DNA of 64,000 bases from the NCBI GenBank assembly GCA_016169945.1, contig JADLSH010000390.1, forward strand, positions 124,001 through 188,000, read 5' to 3'. Below the pieces are notes generated by a model. The model saw only the letters and a program-made list of their open reading frames with translations. It was not told the DNA's origin and ran no database searches. The position numbers were made by a program, and so were the translations under genes. The DNA is from Trachythela sp. YZ-2020. Lineage: Eukaryota > Cnidaria > Anthozoa > Malacalcyonacea > Clavulariidae. Of this stretch, positions 1 to 12,300 are shown in pieces (within the stretch, counting starts at the first letter, position 1; each line of letters opens with the position of its first letter).

Positions 1-384
1 GTATTTTACAAAATTGCGGTTGTTTTTGTATTTTTTAAGTATTTCCATTTTGCCTAAAGTCTTGAAGTTTTTATATCAAATAGAACTTTTTAATAGCTTC
101 AATTTCATATACAGCCCAATGTTCGGCGTTAAGTATTTCAGCTCAAACCTCAGAAAAACTAGCTTGGCTTCAACGAATCATAGGACTTGATCATAGGAGT
201 TAGCGTTCCAGTTTACTTAGAGTTCACTGGGTTTATTACTCAATTCGTGAGTGCACAAGATACTGTTATTCGGAATGGGTTATTTCAGGGTAAGCACACT
301 GTTTCTAAGTTTTATATAGTCTATATAGTATTGTAGTGTGTGAATCTTTAGGTTTTGGTGAATTTGTTATTTTATCTTTTCCAG

Positions 385-3300
385 TTTCACTTAGAAAAGG
401 ACGAGGGAAGCAATATCCTGATGAGTAAGGTACGTTTATATACAGTCCATGTTGGATAGGAAAATTCAAGTCGAAATGTCCAGTTCATGGATATACCTTT
501 TAAATCTTTGCTTTAGCAGTATTACATTTTATAGTATTACTATATATATATATATAGTGACGTTGTTATACAAAGTCAAAGATATTTTACACTATCTTTA
601 TAACCGTATGATTTCGTAAGTATATGTCAACAATCACAAGATGAAGCAAACCGAGGTTCCATGGCCAAGGCGATGTACTTTCCGGAAGGGTGTATTGTCA
701 TTTTCCAGCAAAGCTGCATTTATTTCTTTAAGTTCTTTAATACATGGTTGCTTATATTAATATCTTGAAAATTAGTAACGTTTAAATACAGTACATTTGA
801 TCATTCGATCACATTGAATATGCATGTTATGTTTTAAAGGAGGTATTTTATTTCATGTAGCATTGTTTTTGCAGGTGTTTGGTGTTTTATTAACTTTCCT
901 TCAAGTGGGTCAATCTGAGATAATGCTGAAACATGTGTTTGCTAGTCTGAGATCTTTTATCCACAAGGTACTATTAAATTATTTTAAGCCGTTTTGCTTA
1001 CGCTGTTTTGCTGATAAAATTAGTCAGCCAATTAGCGAAGCCAAAAATAGCCAAGGCTTGAAGTGTACACACGGCTTTAGTGTTTTGTTTTGGTGGCGCA
1101 GTCGTCAGAGCAAGCGCCTTTCACCTCTGAGTCTTGAGTTCGATTCTCGCTGAGGACTATGCTCATCACACTCATGTGAAAAGAGTACGTCAACGCTCTG
1201 CCGAAAGTCGTGGGTTTTCTCCGGGCACTCCGGTTTCCTCCCATAGGGAAAGTTGACTGGGTGGGTTAGGATATACAGATTAGGAAAGTAATATCACAAT
1301 TGTTGTAAAAATAGATAATGTAGGCTAAATACATAATATAGGTAAGCAAGATACTTGATGTAATCGGTCACTGAAAAGCCCCAACGGGGAGTGAGCTGAA
1401 TAATGTATGTATGTATGTAAATATTCAGATCTTGCAGTCACGTGAGAGTATTAATTACGTCATGCTAAAGAACCCGCCATTTTGGGTGGCAAAAATCATC
1501 ACGAGCACTCCGGACAGCAGCAATAATGCCTGATTAAATTCGCCAGAAAGTGGCCTTTCTAAATTCTCACACAAAGGCAACAACCACAACCTTACTTTGA
1601 CGGCGTTTGACGCAAAGTGTGTTCTTAATTAGTTTGAAATATTTGCCATCCAAAATGGCGGAAGCCAAACAAAACATCACGTATTTGTTGTGACGTCACT
1701 TGCAAAGCCTGAATATATAACATATTCTTAGACACTTGAAAATGGATGATCCCGTACTAATTTATTGTTTTCTGTTGTCAGTTTCCAACAGCTCTATTTA
1801 AGGGCGCCGGAGAGCATTGTGGTCGTCTTATATACGAGGTACCGGCTATAGCTTACCAATAAAACTCAATGACTCTTTTGTTATTAACCATCTTTTGATG
1901 ACATGTATCAAGACCGATTAATTTTGTATGATTGTTTTCTAGGTTCTACGATGTTGCAGTAGTAAGCTGGAAATTGTTCGCCATCAGGTATAATTATATC
2001 AATACTCAATAGGTATATTTGAAATTCTATCACTTTACTGTATTGTTCTGCATTCTATGTCGATAGTAAAGTGGACAAGTGCAGTACATTCGATTTTTAG
2101 CCGAACTCTTGGTGTGATACACAATTTATTTTTAGCAAAATAAATTTGAAGTTCTTCCATTAATTCTAATGGCTACAATCTTTTAGTTCGGTGTGAAACG
2201 ATAAATCTTATTCTTGTATGTTTAATATTATCAGGCTCACTCGCTGCTGTATTTATTGATGAGAAGTAATTATGAATATAGTGGTGGCGCTGGTTGTATT
2301 CGAGTACATTTACAGGTGAACAAACTTTCAATTATTTTTTTATTTAGAAATACTTTTTGAAACATTCCTTAATATTTCTTTTATCCAGGTTTTAGTCGCT
2401 GTTTCGAAATTGATTGCCTTGGGCCAAGATGGGGCCTCAATGAGTAGATCATTAATTGCTTTGAGAAATTATGTTAATGGAGATAAAGCTTTAGTGGTAG
2501 GTCGTATACACAATACAATTGTTCCAAAATATATTTAGAGCAAAACGTTTTGGCATATACTGTACATCAATTTTCACCTACCGTTACCACATTGAATTAA
2601 GCCCGCACAGACGAGCAAGTTTTCCTTGACAAGTTTTATTTGCTTGTGCATGTTTATGACAAAATATTGACAAGTTTTCTTGATCGAAAAACGTGTTTGA
2701 CGTACACACGAACAAATAAACTCGTCAATGAACTTGTCAAGGAAAATTTGCTCGTTTGTACGGGGCTTTACGCCATTTAACTTTGCAACAGTTCCTTCTC
2801 TGTAAAAATAGTTTATTTATAGAGTCGTCGCACCATATAATTTGACTTTTTCTCTCTGTAGTACACGTCACTAAGTATTGAAGTAAAAGATCTTATCAAG
2901 AAAGTTCACACCGTTCTGCAAGCTACATCTCGAATGAAGGTAGCCAAATTTACTTAAGACTACTTTGTTGGCTTGCAATAAGCAAATGCAGAATCAGAAC
3001 TGAAGTGCTGCCAGCTTTGTGAGAGCACCGCAATCGTCAGAAATCGGTCAGAAGGCTTTCCTCGGTTACTAAATAAAATTGTAAAATCCTAAATAATTAA
3101 TTGAGTTTTCCAACCAATCAAATTTCAAAGGTTAGGTTCAAATGTATACTTTGTAAACCTCATACAAATAAATAGTGAAATGCTATTAATTATAGTTACA
3201 AGCCGTATAGTGGTTGTAACTCTTCTGCTACAACCACGAGTGCTTGTAACTAGTTTGCGTATGAATGGGTTCATTTCACATTGTGCTCGTGATTGTATGT

Positions 3301-6300
3301 TGAATACAACACAGCCGCTCATGTTGTTAACGTTACCTACTTTATTAAGGAATATGGTGATAATGTTGAGATGCTGGTAGATCTTCAATATAGTTTGGCC
3401 AAGTCATATTCAAGTACGCCAGAACTTCGTAAGACTTGGCTGGAAAATATGGCTGCAATACACGAACAGCATTTCAACTATTCAGAGGTAGTGTTGAGTG
3501 GTTTTGATTTTGTATTTTCCGTATAGTATTGTTTCTCTCTTATCATGATTCTGGCCACACCTTAATCCTAAACAAAAATTGACACAATCGTGCGATACAT
3601 GACGATATAACCGCTCTGTATGGCAAAAAGTTTATGTTTATAAACGAGCTTTTGAGAACGAGCTTTTATAAACGAACATGTTTATAAACGAGCTTTTTGA
3701 GATTTTGTTTATATCTTTTAGGCACACGCGAAGCAACCCTCAATTTGTTTTGAATAATCTGCTTTGTTTTCATTAACCTATAGGACTAAGCTAACCGGCT
3801 CCTGTAGTTTAGCGCACCATTACGTCACCACTGAAAATTTTATCAAATTGAAATGCCATTTATTATTTAAAAAATACATTGACCTCTAAAAAGATAATGT
3901 TCATATATTTCTTATTTATTATATTTACTTAGGCTGCTCATTGTCACATTCATGCTGCTGCCTTAGTTGCAGAATATTTAAAGAGGAAAGGTATTAAAAG
4001 AGAAATAACATGAAATAGTAGGGAATAGATTTGTGAATATCTACTGTAAATGTCCAAATTTATTGCAGTTAAACAATAAAACAATAAAACAATAAACAAC
4101 GTTGAAACGATTGCCACACTTGAACTAAACTAAACTAACTGGAGTGTTACTACAGGAGAAAAACGGAGTATCCGGATAAAACCCAAAGTATAATTTAATT
4201 GTATCACTTTTCAAGGATCGTATCCTGAAGGATGTGAAGCATTTCGTAACGTCTCTCCAAACATTGTGCCAGATGAAAGTGTGATGAAAAATGATGAAGG
4301 ATTAGTGAATGAACAGAGATATACTACTGTGAGTTTATTGCTTGAAAATGTAATTGTTACTGAACGAGAGAATCTTCTATTGAGAGAGAGGAGTGCCGAC
4401 ATGAGTTTTACAAAACTGTAAACAATGGTTGGGACTGCAGTCAAAATTCAAATTCACTATAAGGAGCTCCAGTAACATGTTTCATTGATAGAGCTCGTCA
4501 TTTGAAGTATTTCGTGTTTCATAGACAAATTTGGCTAACGCTGTTTACATCGTTGCTACCCAATTCACAACTTTGGATAACTCGCATGCCTAGTTACTAT
4601 TGTTCTAGTTTGCGAAAACATTGAATAGAACAAAGGTAATTAAGCATTAGAATTATGTATAAGAGCTATTCACTCATGTAGATCATTCTAATGCTTAGTT
4701 ACCTTTGTTCTATTCAATGTTTTCGCAAACTAGAACAATAGTAACGAGGCATGTGAGTTATCCAAAGTTGTAAATTGGGTATAAACAAGCGTTAGCCAAA
4801 TTTGTCTATTAATTTCCATGCAATCGAAAGTTATGGCAGTTTGAATTGTGGATTTTTGCCGAGATTTTGGAAGAATAATACAATATTATAGTCTGATATG
4901 AAACGTGGCACCAGAATGGTGGATTTTCAGCAGCTTTATACACGTTTTTGTCCATTCATGCAATCGCCACGAACCGCAATAATTGTACATTTAGCGTTGC
5001 TATGGCAAGTATAGTGTATATGACGTCAGTTTACGACTGTTATATACAGTGCATTGTAATCTGACTATTATCTTTCCTCGTTATCAATAAGAGATCGTAC
5101 TGGTTTTTGTAGCACAATCTTGTAGAGCTGTTAGAGAGAAGCGCAGATCTTCTGGCCCAGGCTGAACGTTATGAAGTCACTGGAGAAATTTATAAACTGG
5201 TTATTCCTGTTTACGAACAGGACAGAAATTTTAACGTAAGTTACAGTGGGGAGAAAATCTTTAATATTCATTCTGAGATCAACAAAAAATTCGTTGCCTC
5301 GGTTTAAAATCAACCCTTTGGGTAAGTTTAGGTTTAAGTTTACTTCTCTGAGGTGTGTTACTATCCCGTTTTGTAGAGGCTTATCGAGAAATTTTGTTAG
5401 ATAGAGGGAGGTTCTCAGGCATTTTTGTTAGATTTACATGACGTTTTGGAAAAGCGTGAGGGTGAGCTTACTCTATATGTTAAATTTGAGAACTCCCAAG
5501 ACTAAGAAAAATAGATGCAAGCCTCTGTGGAGGAGAGTGATGCTTATAGATAAGCTGTTTTCATTCTCCCGGACGTGTAATTCTATTTCACAGCTCTGTA
5601 ATCATAGAACATAAAATTAAACTAATCGCATACTTTTTGTCAGGCATTATCAGTTGCCTACAACAACCTATCTCAAGCATATTCCAAAGTTGTCGCAGCG
5701 ATGGCATCCCGTAAAAGATTGCTTGGATCCTATTTTCGAGTGGCATTCTTCGGCGAGGTAAGACTGAAAGTAATATGTGGGGTCAGTAATATGTGCGGCC
5801 ATTGCAGTAGGTATTATTCTATATACAGTCGTGCATAAATTGCTGTGGTTCTGTCTGAACTACCTGACATAAAACGCGATTAGAAACGCTTAGACATTTC
5901 AAGCGAAGGTCCTTCGTCGGTGGCGGACACTTTGTTGCACAGTCATCCAACTACCATTCAAAAGTTTTCAAAGATTATTGAGGGGGGACGTTGCCTCCCC
6001 TCACCCCTCGCTAGTGTCCGCCACTGTAAATAATCGGATTTAATCAGTTATATTGATCGCAGACTCTCACATATATTTTCATCCATGTAGGAATTTGGTC
6101 TAGACAATCGAAAACAGTTTATCTATAAAGAACCAAAAGTGACGAGTTTAAGTGAAATTTCAGAAAGACTAGAGAAACTTTATAGCATCAAGTTGGGAAG
6201 AGATAAAGTAAAACTTATCCTTGAATCTGCCAAGGTAAAATTAATGACAATGTAATATTTAAAATATCTTGCATCAAAAGAGGGTTTAATGTTGTGTGAG

Positions 6301-9300
6301 GTCATTAATTGATCAGGAGCATTTTAGCCTATCCATATGTTACGGGCAGTTGTTTAATAGACTTGCATGCATGTTTCATTATATAAGACCAGTGTTATCT
6401 ACGCCCCCCCCCCCACCTCCCCCCGTCAGAACCTGAGTTCGCGTACTTTTTATTCATGTATACCACTTAGTTAATTGATTTATTTTATTGATCACTAGGT
6501 CAACGTTGAAAAACTAGACAGTGGTATAAATTATATTCAGGTAATAACTTGCATCTCCGAGTTTATTTTTAAAGGGGAACTCCAGTCCCAAAACAAGTAA
6601 ACGGCTTAAATAAAAGATCCTATGTTTATTAGAGTGTTCCTAAATTATTTCGCTCCAAATATTAAAGGGTAAGGAGAAATTGCTTGTCAAAGTTCAAGAT
6701 TTTTCCAAATTTTGGCGCCATTTTGTTGTTTTCCGTGCAGACGCGGATTTGTCAGCGCCCTCATATTTTGACGTCATTGCGAGTCATTGCGTGCAATGCG
6801 TGCTACTTTTGTGCTACTTAGCTGTGTTCGATCACGCAAACTATAGTTTTGTATTGCGATTAAACATGAATGGGAACTATTTATCGTTTTCAAATCACTC
6901 TAATTCTTCAAGACAAATTTCATAGTGACACTTTACAGGCCGTCGAAGTCGAAAAGTTTCAATTTTAACATTGCCGAGCCTATGACTGTGGATAAATTGG
7001 ATGAATTAAACTGCGAGCCAGATCATGGTTGCCGGCTGGCATCCAACGCACGCGAAGGCATAGGACATAGGACATATGTCGAACATCGGGGATCTGCAGA
7101 TCATTTTACTGGATACTATTGACTTGTAAATCTTTCTAATTTGCTGTTCATAGTTACTTGCGAATTGAATTTTCTTGTGCTGAAATTGTATCAGTGCATC
7201 GTTGACCGAGTTGGTTATTAAAAAATATATATATATATTATAAAGAGTTGTGTCCCAAAAAGAACATTGATAAATGTTTATAATGCGATAATACTGCCAT
7301 ATTTTGATTATTGCAGCCTTTTTTGGAGTAACTGCAGTGAATATCTGCTTGACAAACTGCAAAAAATGCAAAACAGGGCTGCAAGGGTCATCACTGGCAG
7401 ACCATATGAAATAGCAACAAAAGAGATACTTAAGGAATTAAATTGGCAACCTCTAACTGATCGCTGGGAGAAAAATAAGTTAGTGTTCATGCATAAAGTG
7501 AAAAATAGGGAGTTACCAGAAAGTAAGAACAACCTGTTTGAAATCGCTAACAATCAAAACTATAATTTACGTAGTAATGATAATGATTTTGTTTTACAAA
7601 AGCCAAAAACAAATTATATGAAAAAAAGTATTAGTTATAATGGGGCAATAGCGTGGAATAACTTGCCAAAAGATTCAAAAGCAGCAAATATGTCAATTGG
7701 GCAATTTAAGGCTGCACTCGACCGCAAATAGTGTGAATGATCGAATTTCTTATTTGATTATATTATATACTGTACTGTTTTCTGTAAATATATATCTTTA
7801 CATCTGCTAATATTCCCTGTATATAGTTGTTTAGTCTAATTAGTTATTATGTTGTAAATAGTATAAATTCTGTAATTTTAATTTTTTGTAACGGCTCCTT
7901 GGAAATCAGGTATACCTAAGTGTGCTGAAGGGTTACCGTTTTTTAGCACCCTGATGACGTCGAAAAGTGAGGGCGCTGACAAATCCGCGTCTGCACGGAA
8001 AACAACAAAATGGCGCCCAGATTTGGAAAAATCTTCAACATTGGCAAGCAATTTCTCCTTACCTTTAATATTTGGACCGAAATAATTTAGGAACACTCTA
8101 ATAAACATAGAATCTTTTTTTAAGCCCAACTTGTTTTGGGACTGGAGTTCCCCTTTAAGTCAATACAAGGCTACTAATATACTGTGAAAAACTAGTTGTA
8201 AAGAACTCGTACGGCTTTAGGTTTAGTGTTATTTTATTCTTCTTTATATGGCAATGACAGTCTAGCTTGGACAAATATAGGTGCTTTATACCATGGTTTC
8301 TCACCACGGAGTTGAATATTGCAGGGCGTTGAATGAATGAATGAATGAATATGTAATTGATCATCCCCAAAAGGGGCTTTTCAGAATCAATAGAATAACT
8401 ACAATAATAAATAAATATACCATGCTGAAACTACTCTATATAGTTATTACTCATTGAGAAAAACTCTCAATAAATCTTTCTTCAAGTTAGTTTTAAAAGT
8501 ACTGATCGTTCCAGATAGTTTGATGTGAAACTAACTGAAACTACTCTATATAGTTATTACTCATTGAGAAAAACTCTCAATAAATCTTTCTTTATACTGA
8601 TCGTTCCAGATAGTTTGATGTTTGGGGATAACTCATTCCATAGTTTTGCTATGCGATATTGGAACGACTTCTGTCCCGTTGCACTTGTAAAGAGTGGTGT
8701 ATTTATCTGACCAGATTGCCTCGTTGTCCTTTTACTTACTGATTCTCTTGTAATGAATAGGGAAGTCAGATAATTTGGTGCCAGTCCGTTCATGCACTTA
8801 AAAGCAAGCACCGCATCCCTGTAGAATAAGTGCTTTTTCACTGGAATCCAATTTAACTCCTTCAGAACCGGAGTCACATGATCATATCTCCCAAGTCCAC
8901 CAATGATTCTAGCTGCAAAATTCTGAACCGACTGAAGTTTCTTAATGTTTCTCTCGGACGTCGTTGACCAGACGGAGGAACAGTAGAATAATTTGCTAAA
9001 CACCAGTGAGTTGATGATTATGATAAGTAGTTCCCTATTGAAAACATACTTAGTTCTGTTAATTTGTCCTAATGCAGACATACATTGGGCTGTCACTTTG
9101 ATGATATGTTCATTGAAGAGTAGATTACGATCAAAAATCACTCCCAAGTCCTTTGTCGACTCACTTGGGATAAGGTCTTTGCCCAATAATGAAAGATGAA
9201 AACATTCTGGTAATTTAGCCACCATCTGTCTGCTTCCATAAACCATTAATTCAGTTTTTCCTGGGTTTATCAGTAGTAAATTTTGAAGGCACCAGTTTCG

Positions 9301-12300
9301 AATTCTCTCAAGATCGTCATTCATAAGTCCCATAGTTAAATCGAAGTCTTTGACTGGAAAGCACATATACATTTTTGTGTCATCAACATAACTTTCAGTT
9401 GGACATTGGTTAGTTATCGAGGGTAGATCGTTAACATATATACTAAACAGTAGAGGCCCCAATATGCTTCCCTGAGGCACACCACTTGTCAAATTTAAAG
9501 CATCAGACAGTGTGGAATTAATACGTACAGTTTGGTAACGATTAGTCAAATAACTAGTAAACCAGTCCAGTGCCCCAATAGACAACCCAACATCTTTAAG
9601 TTTACTAATCAAAATACCATAATCAAGACTGTCAAATGCTTTAGACATATCTAGTAGAACAACCGCGGTCAATTTCTTATTATCAATTGCCTTTAAGATT
9701 ATATCAGTAGTCTTTATCAATGTTGTTTCGGTTGAATGCCATTGTTTGTTACCACTTTGATTAGCAGTAAGTCGATTATGGAACAAAAGGTAAGGCATCA
9801 GTTGGTTCAAAGCCGCCTTTTCACAAACCTTGGATAAAATGGGTAACAACGATATTGGCCGATTGTTGTCAGCTTGTTCATGGTCACGATCGCTGCTTTT
9901 AGGAATCGGGATTACTTCAGCTTGCTTCCAGATATTTGGAAATATTTGGTTAACAAATGAGGCGTTTATAATGGATGTTAAAGGCAGTAAAATATGTACA
10001 AGACAGTCTTTAATGACTTTCAGGGGAATTTTGTCGGCATTTTGGGGGCTTTCGCTGATGGCATGGCAAGAATTATCTGCATCCTCCTGTGTGACTACGT
10101 CGAATGTAAATTGGTCATCGAGGGGAAAGCTTCTCGGGACAAAGGACGACCTATTTAAGTCGTAATTGAATTCCTCAGCCAAAGAGTGAATTTCTTTAAC
10201 AGTGTTTTGTCCAACTGAACAAAAGAATTGATTAAAGTCATTAGCTACGGTCTTTTCCTCTTTCGCAAAAGTCTTAACGCTCGTTGCTTTCTTTGGAATG
10301 CAAGAACGGATGATTTTCCATAAACAATTTGAATCATTTGGGTTGTCTTTTATCTGCTTGGCTACATATTCTCTCTCGGCCTTTCTCAATATTTGCTTAA
10401 CTTCACGCTTTAAGTTTCTATATGACGACCACGCGTCAGGATGATTTGTTTTCCTTGCTTGCCTACGCCAATTGTCCCTAGTTTTCATTAACAACTTGAT
10501 CTCATCTGTTACAAAAGGATTTGGTCGCGTTCTCGACCTTACTCGCTTAATTGGGGCATGCTGATCTAAAATTGGATCAAAAAGCAAGTGGAAAGCATTT
10601 AATTTTCCATCTACGTCATCGAAATTCTCTATCACTGACCATGGTGCTTCGGAAATATCACGCGAGAATGTGCTGGCATCATAGTTTTTATAACTGCGTC
10701 TCATTAAGTAAACTGATTTTGGACGACGGTTCTTAAGGTTTAGAGTTACATAAACCAAGTCATGATCACTTATTGAGACTGGTGTTACTCCGGCAGTCCT
10801 CACCATGTCCTTATTCGTGACTAGAATGACATCTATTAAAGTTTGGGATAACTCCGTTGATCTTGTAGGTTGTTTTATTACCTGTGTTAAATTAAAAGCC
10901 GAACAGAAGTCTAGAAGGGCACTTGCATTGCTATCGCTAGAGAGGACATTGCAATTTAGGTCACCCAAGATATAGATATCTTTGCTTAATGTCAAGGCCA
11001 AGATGAACGATTCACTCAGTTCCTGGTCAAAACAATCCAATGTACAATCAGGCGGTCTGTACACCGTACAGATAATAAAAGATTTATGTTTGTTAATTTG
11101 AATGCTCAACCACAATTGATGAAAACCACTGTTTGATATAGACGATAATTTACTTAACGATTTAACCTTGTAAATCTCCTTTATAAACACGCACACACCT
11201 CCACCAGTTTTATTTTGTCTATCGAGACGCTTTAGGGTATAGCCTGGAATTGCTATTTCGCTATCGGGTACTGAGATGTTTAACCATGTTTCGGAAATAG
11301 TTAAGATATCAAGTTTACTTTCGCTTACCAAATCCTTGACTTGAATGTAATGGCTTCTATTTTTCAACGAGCGGGTATTTAGATGTGCTATTTTAAAATT
11401 ATTTATACCACCACCTTGGCCATGCTGTCCTACCATCCCTGGATTAAGTTCCACGTCGCCAGAGAGTAGAACCAAACGAGGCAGATGAAAATAACATGTA
11501 GAATTCGGATAGTAAAGTACTTTGGAGGCGAAGAACTTCTTTCTTCGAGGCAAACCAAACCCAAGATGGCGTCTTAAATTTGTACCATTCTGCCATTCCG
11601 TTTCAACAAGACTGCCTTTATTAAATCTTCCCTTTGCTTGTATAATACTGTGGTAGGTATTACACATACCATATTGTGAAGGAAAGGCCAGAATCCTGAC
11701 AAAGCGTGCCAAGCAAAGCCAAATAACCAGGGAGCAAACAAATACACGAGTCATAGTTACGAAAAACTTTGCCGACTATCTCGGCGAAGGGACGTTATCT
11801 CGGGACAGTGTAATGAATATAGACGCTACGAGGCTTTAAATAACCCTCCCTACACAACGTGGAACCAAATTATATACTTTAATTCTTTCATAGGTCAAGT
11901 CCTCCCCCAATGGAAATTGTCTCTCTTCAGTTTAGATGCCGCACAATTATGCGATTTTACTAATTAGTCTAGGACCTGTAAAGGAGTTTGTATGCATTTC
12001 ATTTAGGACAGATTATCTCAACTGTTTTAGGGTAAAATGACCATGGCGGTCAACATGGCATATGTGGCATAGCTCTAAATCCTGAAGCCTTTCTGAATTG
12101 CTTATAGTGTTTAGAATGGTTGCTTTTATGGTGCTCACTGGAGGGTGAAATTTGTCTAGGTATCATATTTTACAAGAAAATGACTATGCACCATCCCAGG
12201 TCAACTGCTAATTATGCATCAAATTACTCATTCACCTGGCAAAGTCTATGTTTTCTTATTTCCCAAACATTTTTGTCATAGGATGAAAAATATGCTTATT

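Larger units (their letters stand above)
8333..11850 (-). mobile_element. CR1/L2-like LINE with intact ORF2
   Basis: The element is read on the minus strand. The 3' end at about 8333-8400 has the hairpin TGAAAAGCCCC-TTTT-GGGG and ends in ATTC repeats (8333-8352). The 5' end lies somewhere beyond 11754 and is not sharply definable. The single ORF is described separately. A 110-bp direct duplication sits at the 3' end. It is antisense within the large DOCK intron. Confidence 0.85.

Noticed and set aside
214..290. Possible further upstream DOCK exon (reads FTGFITQFVSAQDTVIRNG)
   Set aside because: No GT donor leaves it in the phase required by exon 385-429, and I cannot match it to the family.
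1090..1150. tRNA gene
   Set aside because: It has Pol III boxes but no complete cloverleaf, and the same head recurs with a SINE body at 51066.
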